Source: Mytilinidion resinicola
Lineage: Eukaryota; Ascomycota; Dothideomycetes; Mytilinidiales; Mytilinidiaceae
Assembly: GCF_010093595.1 (NCBI RefSeq)
Contig: NW_022985443.1
Span: 1,216,804 to 1,280,803, forward strand
Length of the DNA stretch: 64,000 bases
Reading direction: 5' to 3'
Both the position numbers and the translations under genes were made by a program. How positions within the stretch are numbered: the stretch's first letter is position 1; each line of letters begins with the position of its first letter. This document shows positions 41,722-53,153 of this stretch, in pieces. Under the pieces are notes generated by a model. The model saw nothing but the letters and a program-made list of their open reading frames with translations, was not told the DNA's origin and did not search any database.

Positions 41722-44667
41722 CTACTCCATGGGGTACGCAGGGTGGCCAGGATCTGCCGCGAACGCCCCCAGTGTGGCCCCAAGTTTGACGAACATCTCG
41801 TCATACTCTCCTGAAGGAGTACTCTGCGAGGTGACGGCACCCCCCGCACCAATCCTCCACACCTCCCGGGCCTCTTTGCCCTCTCTTTCCACTCTCTCCT
41901 CCTCCCAGCATACTGCGGTGCGAATGACCACCGAAAAGTCTCCTCCGCCGCCTACGTCTAGGTAGCCCAGCACCCCAGCGTACACCCCACGGGGCTCATC
42001 TTCCTCGATCTCCTTCAACAGCTCACAAGACCGCTTCTTCGGGGCCCCCGTCATCGACCCCGGTGGTAAGGAGGCAGCCAGGGCGCGGATACCATACGCA
42101 CCGGTATTAGCCCTTGTTTTGACCGACACGTAGTCCGGCGGCTCCTCCCAGTCCTCCGGGGTGCGGGCGTGGTCGACGCCGGGAGGCACGCCTTCGACAA
42201 CAGATACCAACTGATACACCGTTTCGTACTCTTCTACCTCCATAAGATGCGGGACGGTGACGTTGGCGCCGAACACGCCGTGCATCTGATGACGCGTGAG
42301 GTCGACTATCATTAGATTTTCGGCGCGCTCTTTGGAAGACTGTAGGATCTCGTCGGCGTGGGCGCGGGTGACGTTCGGCCCTTTCCGTACGGTGCCCTTA
42401 ATGGGCCGGCATTGCGTGCGCCCTTTGCGGTCCCAGGACATGAAGCGCTCCGGGCTGCTGCTCACGATGCTCACGCCGCTGCCCATGTCGCAGTTGTTGA
42501 AGCGGATGTAGGCCCCGAAGGGCGCTGGGTTGCGGTCCATGATGTTACGGAAGAGCGTCCAAGGGACATTTCCCGGTGCCATCATTGGATTGCCGTGGCT
42601 TTTCCAGTCTTTAAGGTCGGTAGGCGGGAGCAAAAAAGTCGTCTGTTGGGTTAGACACAGCTCGTATGAGTTACCCGCTGCGATCTTTTCCTGGCAACTT
42701 TCGACCATTGATTCATATCCTTTGCGCGGTGGCGGAGAGCACAGCCCGTCTTTGATCTTTTCTCGAAGTAGAAGGTGGTGAAGGTGCTTGGCCTGAACGT
42801 CAGGTGGATAGAGCTTACGAATATCTGACACTATGGAGTGCAGTCCCAAAGCATAGAGCTGAGGTTTGGGCAGTGGAGGGTATGACTCTGATAGGGGCCT
42901 GATACGATTGGGGGCGACGAACATGTTGAAGAGAGTCTCTTGAGTGTCGACAACCCAGCGCATGTCGTCAGCCGAGCGGATGCTCTGGACGTATACCTTC
43001 TTTATGGCGTGATCGATGACAATGCTGCGTGTGATGAAAGCAAATTGGAGGTCGGGGTTTGTGTTTTGGCGTGGCGATGGCTTGACGCCTATCGTATCGA
43101 GGCCAGCTTCGTATGATGCATAGCCCATAAGGCCGCCCCAGAAAGGGGCAAAACGAGGTCCAGCAGGCTCTTTGATCGGTCTCAAATCGTCCATTAGCTC
43201 TCTGAGGTACTCCCAAATATCTTCGACACGGTGATGATAATAGGTCTTCCCTTGGCCTGTCTTCCAATACAAGGTTTTGCTGTAGACTGAGTAACTCAAC
43301 CGGATTGTTTCGTCGGGGACGAAGACGCCGACGATACTGTATCGACCCGTGCCAACTTCTGATGTTTGGAGTCCAGGTTTCAGTCCAGATTCAAGAACCA
43401 CTGCTTGACTCTTCGGATCATGTATACAGACTAGGCCACACACTTCAGAGACTCGCAGCTGTCCGCTACCGCAAGTCTTGACATGGACAGTGTCAGGCCG
43501 GAGCCACGGCATCGTTGATTTGGTGCCATTTTGCGCCATGACGTCTTCCCCGAAATATTTTTGCGAAGTTTCGGAGGTTTTCCTAGAAATGTCGTACCCC
43601 TTTTTGAGAATGTTCAATTTTGACATATGCGGGTATTTTGGCGCTAATTTGATGTTCGCGGTCTCTTTCTCCCACTCTTGACGCAGTGCCTTCTCAGCCA
43701 CTTCGAGGCGTAGCAAATTCGCACTTTGAACCTTGGTTGTTGATAGAAAAGAGGTACCGGGGCCAATTCTAGATTGAACAGCATCGCCGCAGTTATCCAA
43801 ATTCAGCACCAGGCGGGAGCCCGCCATCGTGTCGGTCTCTTTGCCATCTCTGGAGTGCTCCTCTTCGCTTTGGTTCGTCTCCGTTAGAACAGGTGTACTG
43901 GAATTCCGAATCAATTGCTTCAGTCGAAGTATCTTGTTATTTGCAATCCAGCACTGAGCCTCTCTCCACCAGTTACCAACCGCCCTCGCGCCCTCCTCGT
44001 TGGTGCAGATTGATTCCGGATGATACTGAACGCCCCAAAATGGCTTATGCAAGTGTCTGGTTGCCATGAGGACTGCTTTGTTCGGCGGCACATCCCAGTC
44101 CCACGCCAAAGGCTCCAGGTCAGGACACTGTTCCGCGGGTTCCCAAAGTTGCTTCGGATAGGCGACTGAGCTCTGGGTCTGAATCGAGTGGCCGATATTG
44201 ACGCGCAGGGAATGGTACTGAGTTGCCTGGACTTCACCTATGCCTTTGAAGATGGAGCGTTCATCATGCAGGAATTCGGTAGTCATGACACCGTGCCGGG
44301 GCTCTGGCAGTCGCTCGATGGTTGCTCCAAAAGCTAATGCCAGACTCTGATACCCTAAGCAGACCCCAAGAACAGGTAGCATATCTTTCTCGTCGAGGCT
44401 CCATAATTTTCCAATAAGCCCAACGTCGTGTTCAATTGATGGGTCTCCCGGTCCAGGGCCGGCGATGACGGCATCGAATGTAGAGAGGAATTCCAAGAAG
44501 TCGCCATGACCAGTGCCGGTATATCTCTCATCATCAATGTGTATAACAGTGACATCGGCTCCGAGGCTCTCGCGGGCATGATTGACAATGTTGTTGGTGA
44601 AGGAGTCATAGGCGTCAAGGAAAAGGATGCGAGCCGGGGTTGGCACTGCTGTGATGCCGGGTGCCAT
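41722..44667 (-). CDS. Bifunctional p-aminobenzoate (aminodeoxychorismate) synthase
   Basis: Intronless, 981 residues. Residues about 12-240 form a class I glutamine amidotransferase: GPGPGDPS, nucleophile Cys103 in GVCLGYQS, and His216/Glu218 in YHPES. The chorismate-binding component follows: SYELCLTQQTTF, FGAYIRFNNCDMGSGVSIVSSSPERFMSW, the PIKGT motif whose Lys marks aminodeoxychorismate synthase rather than anthranilate synthase, and PPGSMTGAPKKRSCELLKEIE near the C-terminus. It converts chorismate and glutamine to 4-amino-4-deoxychorismate for folate synthesis. The fused arrangement is that of fungal ABZ1/PabA-type enzymes. An insertion of about 200 residues with low conservation (245-440) separates the halves. 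No lyase or secondary-metabolite genes are adjacent, so a housekeeping folate role is likely. Confidence 0.95.
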   Translation of the reverse strand: MAPGITAVPTPARILFLDAYDSFTNNIVNHARESLGADVTVIHIDDERYTGTGHGDFLEFLSTFDAVIAGPGPGDPSIEHDVGLIGKLWSLDEKDMLPVLGVCLGYQSLALAFGATIERLPEPRHGVMTTEFLHDERSIFKGIGEVQATQYHSLRVNIGHSIQTQSSVAYPKQLWEPAEQCPDLEPLAWDWDVPPNKAVLMATRHLHKPFWGVQYHPESICTNEEGARAVGNWWREAQCWIANNKILRLKQLIRNSSTPVLTETNQSEEEHSRDGKETDTMAGSRLVLNLDNCGDAVQSRIGPGTSFLSTTKVQSANLLRLEVAEKALRQEWEKETANIKLAPKYPHMSKLNILKKGYDISRKTSETSQKYFGEDVMAQNGTKSTMPWLRPDTVHVKTCGSGQLRVSEVCGLVCIHDPKSQAVVLESGLKPGLQTSEVGTGRYSIVGVFVPDETIRLSYSVYSKTLYWKTGQGKTYYHHRVEDIWEYLRELMDDLRPIKEPAGPRFAPFWGGLMGYASYEAGLDTIGVKPSPRQNTNPDLQFAFITRSIVIDHAIKKVYVQSIRSADDMRWVVDTQETLFNMFVAPNRIRPLSESYPPLPKPQLYALGLHSIVSDIRKLYPPDVQAKHLHHLLLREKIKDGLCSPPPRKGYESMVESCQEKIAAGNSYELCLTQQTTFLLPPTDLKDWKSHGNPMMAPGNVPWTLFRNIMDRNPAPFGAYIRFNNCDMGSGVSIVSSSPERFMSWDRKGRTQCRPIKGTVRKGPNVTRAHADEILQSSKERAENLMIVDLTRHQMHGVFGANVTVPHLMEVEEYETVYQLVSVVEGVPPGVDHARTPEDWEEPPDYVSVKTRANTGAYGIRALAASLPPGSMTGAPKKRSCELLKEIEEDEPRGVYAGVLGYLDVGGGGDFSVVIRTAVCWEEERVEREGKEAREVWRIGAGGAVTSQSTPSGEYDEMFVKLGATLGAFAADPGHPAYPME

Positions 44668-45945
44668 TTTACGAAGCTGAGAAAGTAAATGGCTTGAAGC
44701 GTGCTACTTGGAAGTTTTCCGAGGTCACCGGAGTCGGCGGATCTGGTTGTCTTGACGGATATTGTCGGAGCGGAGAGAAAAGAAGACGGCTGAGACCGCC
44801 CAGATTCAATTTCGCCTTCAGATCCACTCGAAGCCGTTTTTGGCTACTCTTGACGACTACTAGTAGTGGTTGTAATCCAATCTGATGAAGGAATGAGAGG
44901 TCGGATTCAATAGTCAAGCGGACAAAGATCGGGGACCTCGCATCACGGGACTGGTGTAACCGAGGGATATTGACGCCCAAAGAGCGGTTCTCAGCCCAGA
45001 TAGGCTTGCAACGACAAGCGCGCTGCTTGGGCTATTGTGAGCTAGGTGGAGAGATGGATATGTAGAGGCTTGTGGTGTTGCGGACGGGAAGGGGAGGGCG
45101 GACGTGGAGGACTATTTTGAGCAGCAAAAAGGATCTGCAGGGTGAGACTATCTAATGCAGGGTCTCGGGCCTGGACCGAGCGTTGAAGAGGCCAAGCATG
45201 CCGAAGACCGCTGTGCCGGTCTCGAGAGTGCTCAACACCATCGCCGACGACACACCTTGCCTCATACTTCACGTTTCAACTTTTGTCGATATTCTGCAAT
45301 TGGCCATCAACACTGTGTTTCTCGTCATCTACATTTACACCAGGGTCACTTCTGAATGTCTATCGACGTGCTATACGCAAGTCAGCATCGTGTGCGGACT
45401 CCGGCCGCTCGGACATCTACCACTCAATCATGACCGTAAGCTTAGAGGCTCCATCTAGGGCTCTTAGGCCATGCAGGACCTCATTTGCGCGGTAAGAAAC
45501 AGGACTTTACTATGGTGAGAGCTAGTAAGCTACAAGAGATGTTTTGGTGCTGGACATGATGGCTGCCTCAATACCTGTCCACGGGTATGTTCCCTCGATA
45601 CCTATTTCACGAAGCTGCCACCGAAGAAGGGGCTACAGAGATACACGCAAGACAATTTGCAGCCTTTGCAGCTACAATATGACTTCAAGATGCCCCGCCA
45701 GCTCCATTACGATTGAGAACGTCACGGGATTACCAGCTGGCAAGCCACCTCAGCAGTGCCACGAGCACCGCTGGCGACTCCTACCGACGCATGATCTACG
45801 TAGCTCTCAATATGTTACCACCATAAATCCGGGCTTGAAGGTTCTACTACTTTTCCTAGCCTTTAACTACAGCCCTACAGCAATACTTTCAGCGAACAGA
45901 TCCACCAACTAAGCATCATATCTGTGAAGACCGAGCGCCTCAACA
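44668..45945. other. Intergenic region
   Basis: About 1.3 kb with only short frames and no recognised domain. The first 300 bases should hold the p-aminobenzoate synthase promoter. Confidence 0.5.
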
Positions 45946-46128
45946 ATGTGCCGCAAGGCTCATAGATACTTTTCCTGCGGCCATCGCGACCAGCAGTTCC
46001 TCTTTCAACACTGTGGCCAAGCCCGCCGATTGGGCGTTCGATGCCCCCGACCGGAAGAGAAAGAGCAGTCGATTCCTGGCCTTTGTCCGGCTTGTCGCGA
46101 GGACCCAAGGGATCGTCCACCATATTAA
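45946..46128 (+). CDS. Small cysteine-rich, zinc-ribbon-like protein
   Basis: A 60-residue frame beginning MCRKAHRYFSCGHRD and ending IPGLCPACREDPRDRPPY. Pairs CGH, HC, RC and CPAC could coordinate zinc. The arrangement resembles small Cys/His-rich proteins repeatedly seen in ascomycete genomes (an initial MC(R/K), then a SCGH, then a final CP.C), whose function is unknown. It is short and has no splice sites; composition rather than length supports it. It may be a truncated copy of a longer family member. Confidence 0.5.
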   Translation: MCRKAHRYFSCGHRDQQFLFQHCGQARRLGVRCPRPEEKEQSIPGLCPACREDPRDRPPY

Positions 46129-46915
46129 CGAGCAAGTTCCTCCAGACAGCTTGGACGAAGGTCTCACGCACTAGTTGATGAAGAGTCGACTGCTCTACAC
46201 TGAGCGTGATTGGTAGCTTCTTTCTTGGAACAATAGGATAATGAAATCATCTCAACCGTTTGTTTGCCATGTGAGTCTTTGTTTTTTTCATTGGTAAAGG
46301 CCGATTTGAGTGGCATGACTACGTTGTTCTCGCCGCTCAGGTACACGAGGAAAGCAGGTAACCGCATGGCTATATGATCGTGCCTCGTGCTTATTATTAA
46401 TTGTGCTTCTGAAGAGAGTGATATTCACGCAGACCGGCGCTTGTGTTTCCCATGCATTGAAATTTGTCTGCTCCCATGCTCGCAAGAACCCTTTAAACCC
46501 TAACAACAGCCCTTCTTTGTCTCCGAACAAGGAGTATGCGCTTGCCAGGGCCAATGGAGGCGTACGCTTTTAGCCGTTGCTGAGAGTAAGGTCGATCATA
46601 AGTAGTGATGGACAATAGGCATTGTTCGACTCCGATCATAGCCGTTGTCCTATCTATGGACTTTCAAAGTTTCATCTACAATAGCCTATTGTCGCTTTCT
46701 TTCTCCCCACCTTGTTCGAAATACAATGCCTTTGTCTTTGTAGGTCTTGTTGTCTACCAAACCGTCCATCAAAGTAATCTCTTAACCTCGCCATCTAGCA
46801 TCAATCGTCGTATTGTCCATCTCAAGTCGAAACTTTACGTTCCCAATCACAAAGAACAAAAGTACTTGCAGTTCTACAATTTCAACCGATCTTTTCATAT
46901 GCGTCTTCTAAAGAA
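46129..46915. other. Intergenic region upstream of the F-box-like gene
   Basis: About 790 bases, A/T-rich, with probable 5' leader from about 46640. No gene recognised. Confidence 0.55.
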
Positions 46916-49135
46916 ATGAGCGCCCAAATAAGACACTTCCTTAATGGAGCCCCTCTGGAGATACAAGGTATGGTATTGGCCTATCTAAGTTATGAAGAAA
47001 TTGCCGGCTTGAAGCAACTAGGCGATCTCACTCTCCCCCGTAATGTGGGATACATGGAAGCATTAAATCGCGAACCTTTTACCTATCGAGATTACAGCGC
47101 CTACATTGAAGACTGGCAAGGCGAGGAAAATGCTATCTTGAAGTGGACACGAGGGGTTGCGGTGGAGCATGCACAAAATCTGCGAAACAGGGATCGTCTT
47201 GCCAGGATCTACTCAAACCCGGCTGCATGCCGTGCGGTTCGCAGCTATACTCTAAACCCGACCTGCAGAAATGCTGATATCATCGAAATGAGCCGTAGGT
47301 TCTCGCACCTGACATCACTAGACATTAGCTGCGTAGCCCACAAAGGCCAGAAAGATTACGTAAGGCTAACCAACCGGCGTGTTCTTGACCCAGCTGTCGA
47401 AGCCGCCGTCCGCCTGATCAGGCCCATTCCTGAGGTAATTGACCCAGCTGACGTGCCCATCATTGACCCAGCTGTCGAAGCCATGTTCAATAGGCTCACA
47501 ACCCTCACTATCCCAATCAATTGGCACTCGAACCACATCGAAGCGGAAGATGGGAGCCTCCAACGTTGTGTAGGACACCGTCAGTTCCTCCAAGATACAT
47601 ATACCCACACTGATTGGCAGTCGGACGCCCTTAGTGCTATTATTATGAGACATTGTAAGTCCCTCCAGACTCTAAATATCGTTCCTCCATTCCACTATCA
47701 GGATGATCGGACAGCCACGGGAATGCTACGTTACAATCCGGACGATTCTTTCGAGTGTTATGAATGTCTTCATATGACAGCCTTACTAGGTAACGAGCTC
47801 ACAGATGCGCTTCAGTCATCGCGCCGAACCCTGAAAACTATCAATTTTGTAGGAGCTCACCAGTCCGTCAGGAGCTTGTACGTGCTGCTAGAGTACTTCA
47901 ACCCTCCCGGGGACTGTGGAATTCGGCTTCCCAATCTCCAAAACGTTGGCTTTACGTTTGGAGCGTGGATAAAATACCTGCTCAACGACATAGACTTTGA
48001 GAGCACGGAATGCGTGGGGCTTGAGGCTGAGGCCAGGGCTGAGGATTTTGGTCATCCAAGATGGGACCAGGATTGGCTGCGATCTTCCACTCCTATGGAT
48101 GTTATTTCTCTCTTTCAGCAGATACAGGCCGTGCAAGCACGCCACCATGGCCGCTTTAAAATCACTTCTCTAGACGACATCAACGTCGTGCTTGATCCGG
48201 CAAAGTTGCTCAAAGCCTTTCCCGTCGAGACCACATGGGAACATGATTTCACAGCTATCAGTCAGCCTAGAACCATCAGAGACGCAGTCGGAGCCCTCCA
48301 ATGGCGACCGAGATTCACTCTTGCACAATCAGCAAGCACTGCGCACATGTGGGCATTTGATGCAACAAAAAGACAGCTTCGTTTCGACGAGGTCCACGCA
48401 ATTTTCAGGGACATGCGTTCTGCTGGAATCCCGCTCATCCTCCAACTCGGCCAGTTCGGCGAGTTCATTACCCTGCCGTCGCCGGACTGGGGCTTGGTTA
48501 AGTGGAACCCCGACGAAGCCCTGCGTGGCTTCTTCACCAATCGCCTTTTTCTCGACGCCTTCATACATTTGGTAGACGAGTTAATCATCGATTACGCAGA
48601 CGGCATCAATATGGGCCCTAGCGGCGTTGGTTTAGGGGACGGAAACGTTCGCCAACTACGACAGTATGGTCGAGACGGACACATCGCTCCGATCGCACAG
48701 CCACGACGCCTTGCCGGTGGCGAGGGAACCGTTGATCTTGTTCTTTGTGAGTATGTCGAGAAATCTCTGAAGCGCCACAACAGGTTGTTGTCGTACTTCT
48801 TCAGGCATCACGGCGCCAGAATGAAAAGCCTCAAGCGCATCCGAGTTCACTATCCTCTCGCTCTCGATAATTTCAGGAGGAGAGCTACACCACAACGAAA
48901 TGCTAGACGAGTGGTTGAGCACGGTCGTGTGAAGCCAGCGTGGGAACTTGATGGGTTCGGAGAGCTCTTTCATAACAGCGATAGCTGGCATCCAGACCGG
49001 CCGGTGCTCTGGCCCGGGGGTGGGCAACAGGCGGCGCGAGACGGGTTTGATACTAGGCTTTGGATTCGGGGAGATGTGAGGCTTGGAGATGCTCCGCTTG
49101 AGTTTGGCGCTGGGCGGAATAAGATGGTTTACTAG
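46916..49135 (+). CDS. F-box-like / leucine-rich hypothetical protein
   Basis: Intronless, 739 residues. The start (LNGAPLEIQGMVLAYLSYEEIAGLKQL) resembles a divergent F-box: a Pro-Leu-Glu-Ile opening, then a Leu-rich helix. F-box proteins link substrates to SCF ubiquitin ligases. The middle has spaced Leu-rich segments (HLTSLDISC, RLTTLTIPIN, SLQTLNIVPP, TLKTINFVGAH) that look like irregular leucine-rich repeats. An internal duplication of DPAVEA occurs at about residues 157-190 (DNA 47388-47480). The C-terminal 250 residues are unrecognised but evenly conserved in style (FVDELIIDYADG, RRLAGGEGTVDLVLCEYVEKS). Such large orphan F-box proteins are common in dothideomycetes. No substrate can be inferred. 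Confidence 0.7.
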   Translation: MSAQIRHFLNGAPLEIQGMVLAYLSYEEIAGLKQLGDLTLPRNVGYMEALNREPFTYRDYSAYIEDWQGEENAILKWTRGVAVEHAQNLRNRDRLARIYSNPAACRAVRSYTLNPTCRNADIIEMSRRFSHLTSLDISCVAHKGQKDYVRLTNRRVLDPAVEAAVRLIRPIPEVIDPADVPIIDPAVEAMFNRLTTLTIPINWHSNHIEAEDGSLQRCVGHRQFLQDTYTHTDWQSDALSAIIMRHCKSLQTLNIVPPFHYQDDRTATGMLRYNPDDSFECYECLHMTALLGNELTDALQSSRRTLKTINFVGAHQSVRSLYVLLEYFNPPGDCGIRLPNLQNVGFTFGAWIKYLLNDIDFESTECVGLEAEARAEDFGHPRWDQDWLRSSTPMDVISLFQQIQAVQARHHGRFKITSLDDINVVLDPAKLLKAFPVETTWEHDFTAISQPRTIRDAVGALQWRPRFTLAQSASTAHMWAFDATKRQLRFDEVHAIFRDMRSAGIPLILQLGQFGEFITLPSPDWGLVKWNPDEALRGFFTNRLFLDAFIHLVDELIIDYADGINMGPSGVGLGDGNVRQLRQYGRDGHIAPIAQPRRLAGGEGTVDLVLCEYVEKSLKRHNRLLSYFFRHHGARMKSLKRIRVHYPLALDNFRRRATPQRNARRVVEHGRVKPAWELDGFGELFHNSDSWHPDRPVLWPGGGQQAARDGFDTRLWIRGDVRLGDAPLEFGAGRNKMVY

Positions 49136-49638
49136 TAAAGGGTATGTAGGTTAACACGAAACGCTTCCGCACATCGCATGTAACAATAACCGGAAAGTCT
49201 CGGGACAGGCCACTTCGAACGGCCACTTCAATAATAACGGAGCAATTTAACTTACTCACTAGGCTATTGCCGAGCCTGTGGCTGACCGATTCAGTTGTCT
49301 TTGCGTGCCGGAACAAAGAACGAGGGGCTGGATTACCCATGGTGCGGGCTTGGTCGATGGCGAGAGAACGCCCAACCAGCGCCAACAGCACGCAGCACAG
49401 CGACGACGGCCACCACAACCGATAGAAAGCGCCTCCAACGACGCGCGCCAACCTCTCTCCCTTTGCGCCGGATATCCCACTGTGCCGGAGACGACAATCG
49501 ACTCTATTTATATATAAAAGTACAGTTGACGCTCATACATTCTTCGCCCTCCGCTGGAGGTGACCTTAAACTGGGTTACGCTTGACTCTGCCATCTCCTC
49601 TGTCAGCTTTGTCATCGTGCCAAAATCAAGACGCGAGG
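49136..49638. other. Intergenic region between convergent F-box-like and HET genes
   Basis: 503 bases, 3' flanks of both genes. Short frames without motifs. Confidence 0.55.
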
Positions 49639-51492
49639 TCAACCTATGTGGATTGACTGGCAGTCCGCTTCAGACCACACTTCTCCTTTCATAATTCCAT
49701 GGACATATGCTTCTCCAATCAATTCCCACGATCCAGATTCGGATGGCCGTAACAGGAAAGGCACAGCACCTCCTTTCAGGACGAAAATGCTGTCTCCGGG
49801 TTCGGCTATAGAGGGTGCCAAACAAATATACCCTGTCTTAGAAACGCCCATCCTGCGAAATCTTTGAATTGCCATGAGCTTGTTGTGGCGGTGCAAATTT
49901 CCAGTGCCATTGCTTAGATATTGGACGGCAGAGTCGACAAAGTTCACCGCCTTGTAGAGGCCCATGTAACGAGATAGGCCCAGTCTTAGCCAGAGGTGGT
50001 TTCTTGTAAGCCGCCTGTAGTGTTCGAAAAAAAGAGACTTCGCTTCCTCGTAGCTTATGCCGTAGTGGCCTCCATAGAACGTTTGCCAGTACGCGTCGAG
50101 GCGAGATTCTCCGGTCTTGTACAACTCATTCGATTCCGCGTGCGTGATATCCATCCAAGCGAGCGTCCTCTCGCCGTCTATCTTGGCTTTCTCTGTCGCA
50201 TCGTTGACTTCTCCAAAGTCACACGAGGGCCCCAGTTTCTCCATGCAGTCGATATAGACGCCTGAGACTATCAATTGTCTTCCATTTGCTGTAAGCAGCA
50301 GCTCATAGTCGGTCGAACTCGAGGCCGCGAAATCGTTCTTGGGCAGTGAATCCGACGGCTGTCTGAGATTTCTCTCACATAAAGCGTATACTTCGTGATT
50401 TGACGACCAATCAGGTACCCAAGACGGAAGTCCAAGAGGGTTGAGCTTATCTGAACGCCGAGGGATTGTTAAAATGTCAAGGTTCCTTGAGTGCCTTATC
50501 ATTGCCACTGCTGTTTTTTGGAATACGTGTAGTGGCGTCTGTGTTGGAGAGTAATTTATCTCGATGTTGAGCCCAGATTGTGCTGCATTTGAGGAGAGCC
50601 CACACAGTGCGAATATGCGATCTCGCGGGTCGGTTGCTAGGGATTCTTTGGATAGCCACAAGAGGTCTAACAGCGGAATATCTTTCCCTCCTTGAATAAC
50701 CGCCCTGACTGCAACGATAAGTGTCCAGGTGCTACGGGATCCGCCCATGTTCGTAAATATGTACTCAAGGCCGAATGTACCAATGAATCGCATCATTTCG
50801 ACGAATTCATCCCATCGGATTGAATGGGAGCCACATAGAAGCTCCACTTCTGATGGTACTGCAGCCTCCTGAATGATCCAGACCCGTTGAAACCATGGCC
50901 GATTCAACAGGGTCATGAGCGCCCTGAATGAAGTATTCGCATGTATAGCAGATATGGGTATCTCATATCTGGCGACATCGTTTGGCGACATCTGCTCAAT
51001 TCTCCGATTGTCTCCGTTGGCGGCCATCAGGTATGCGGAACGAAGCAGTTTTGCCATGAGCGGAATCACGATATCCATCTCATCGCCGTCTCCTAACCAA
51101 ACGACTGTTCTTCTGGACTTCTTATATATGGTACGCATCTCGCGAACCTGTTGAGCTTTCTCGACGCCGTCTTGTTGATTGATGCAAATGGCGTCTACCC
51201 AAAGGACTCGAATTTGTTCATCTAACCGTAGCCTCTGCAGAGCATGCAGCAGGTTCGCCCCGACGTCGAATCGGCACCCATCACAGGAGATTGCATATGA
51301 TGGCTCTTAGGGCCCCCAGCAGTATGAAAGCGCTTCGTATATGGGTTCATCGCAAAGCTGGACGTGGCGAATGTTGCATCTTATCTGGTTCGGGAACAGG
51401 GCTTCGGGTAAAAGCTCGATGATTCTGATCTCCGCCGACTCTCTATCCGTCGACAGAGGTCGATAACAATATCTGGCGTCCTCTGGCATCAT
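49639..51492 (-). pseudogene. HET-domain (heterokaryon incompatibility) gene interrupted by one in-frame stop
   Basis: A single reading frame runs from Met at 51492 (MMPEDARYC, YRPLSTDR) to a stop at 49639. It carries the three HET (PF06985) blocks: YEALSYCWG, VLWVDAICINQQD and RRTVVWLGDGDEMD. It is broken by TAA at 51309-51307, immediately after SYCWGP and before EPSYAISCDG. No GT-AG intron can remove the stop without deleting conserved residues, and the frame is unchanged on either side, so this is a point nonsense mutation. The first downstream Met is at 51138, which would lose the first two HET blocks. HET proteins trigger death of incompatible fusion cells. The rest (INYSPTQTPLHVFQKTAVAMI, LDILTIPRR, LPSWVPDWS) is intact, suggesting recent inactivation, a polymorphism or a sequencing error. 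Confidence 0.82.
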
Positions 51493-53153
51493 GGACCGCC
51501 AAGTTAGCCAAAATAGTGCGTTTAGAGTGAAGGATAGGAGGGTTTTCGTTATCGAAGCGGGGGAGACAGCTGAGGCGCGAACGGTCGCCGCTAATGGAAC
51601 GATCGACAACAGGTGGTTTTCCGCCCTAGGCGGACACATGTTACTAGACTGCAATGGTGCCTTTTGATAGCATCAGGTAGCCTTCATTAATCTTCATACC
51701 TCTAGAATTATTACCCCTTTTTTTCCAGTTCTGATTTCGTTGCGTCCCTATACCCTGATCGCATTATACCACTATCTAGCAGTCAGTCCGCCAAATCGCT
51801 CCGTCCGCTTTGCACCACGTTGAGGATCTCGTAGGTCGATGGGTTGTTCGATGTTCAAGACAGTCTTTGCGTGAGTGCCTCCTACGTCTACCCATCAGCA
51901 CTTACTTCCAGTCAACTTCCTCATAGTACCCATATAACACCTCCAAACCTCTTCATGCTCCCCTTTGCGCCGCCGCTACCCTATCCACTAACACCTCAAT
52001 TGTTCCCCGCAATTGTCAGCCTCGCCCAGCCAGTATCACCAACAACACCGCAAACACGCACCCTCTTCTCCCTTATCCTTTCCCTCCATCTCCTCACCAC
52101 CCCCCGCGTAACCCCAACCGCACTCTCCCTTGCCTCGAAGCAAACCCTTGCAACTCCACTCCAGGACCCGCCACAGAATCCACGCGTCGGTAACGAAGGG
52201 GCTGCTTCCGATCCACGAAGACTCAACCCAGAGGATCACACTCTTCAGCACGTAGCAATAGCCTAGCCCGATCAGCATATGTCTCGTTGGTCCACTCGAA
52301 ATCATCTTGCTTCACTCAATGTTCGACTGCTAGGGAGTAGCGGTGAAGGTTACGGCAGGCACGTGTCATCTCTTGTATATAGCCCCACCTTCCTCAGGAC
52401 CTCTCTCTCTCTTCTGCATCATCATCATCCAATGCATCACGTACACGGCATACAGATCCTTGTTCCATGACAACGACGGCACTGTCGTTGCTAACACAAC
52501 ACTTTAGTACAGCTTGATACTCGAACTTCAGCGTTCTCCGCCAACAGCTCGGCGACGTGGGAACATGGTCGCTTGATCTCCAGCTCGTGTGTCCATCGCT
52601 TGGTCGTCTCCGTCCGGGTGCGTTTGAAGATCTCTAGGTAATAGCTGTCGATTCTCGCACGAAAGTCACGCTCAATCTTTAGCTCGCTCTTGGTTTCACG
52701 GGACCTGTCGCTGGTCGCTGGAGGCTCCCCAGTCCCAAGATGTCAAGGTTTTCTTCGGCCCTGCTCGGCAGTTCTCCAGTCCCTGGTCAATCGATAAATT
52801 TTATTCATCCCCGAATTTTCCGCAAGCTGAGGGCCGTGATGGTGGGATTGTGGTCTGGTGACTATTGGGCTTTGCTCATCTCCTCAACTCAGGTTGCAGC
52901 ACTACAACCTAGGATCAACAACTCATATGCCAGAAAGCTACTCTCCGAACATCAGCTGTAGAGAACCCAGCTGAAATCTCAGCTGTAGAGAACCGAGCTG
53001 AAGCCTCAGCTGTGCAGGGCTCATCTGAACTTACTAGCGCGCCACCCTGGGGGTGGCCCCCTTCCTTCCCCTAGTATATATACAACTAGCTAGACGTCTA
53101 TAGAAATCAGAGTTCACATCAATTTTCAACCTGAGTCCTCACGACATGGCTGT
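51493..53153. other. Gene-poor interval
   Basis: About 1.7 kb. A minus-strand frame at 52036-52305 has a plausible amphipathic/hydrophobic composition (HMLIGLGYCYVLKSVILWVESS) and may be a gene fragment, but I cannot assign it. 52960-53010 has a small AGCTGTAGAGAACC duplication. Nothing else supported. Confidence 0.45.
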
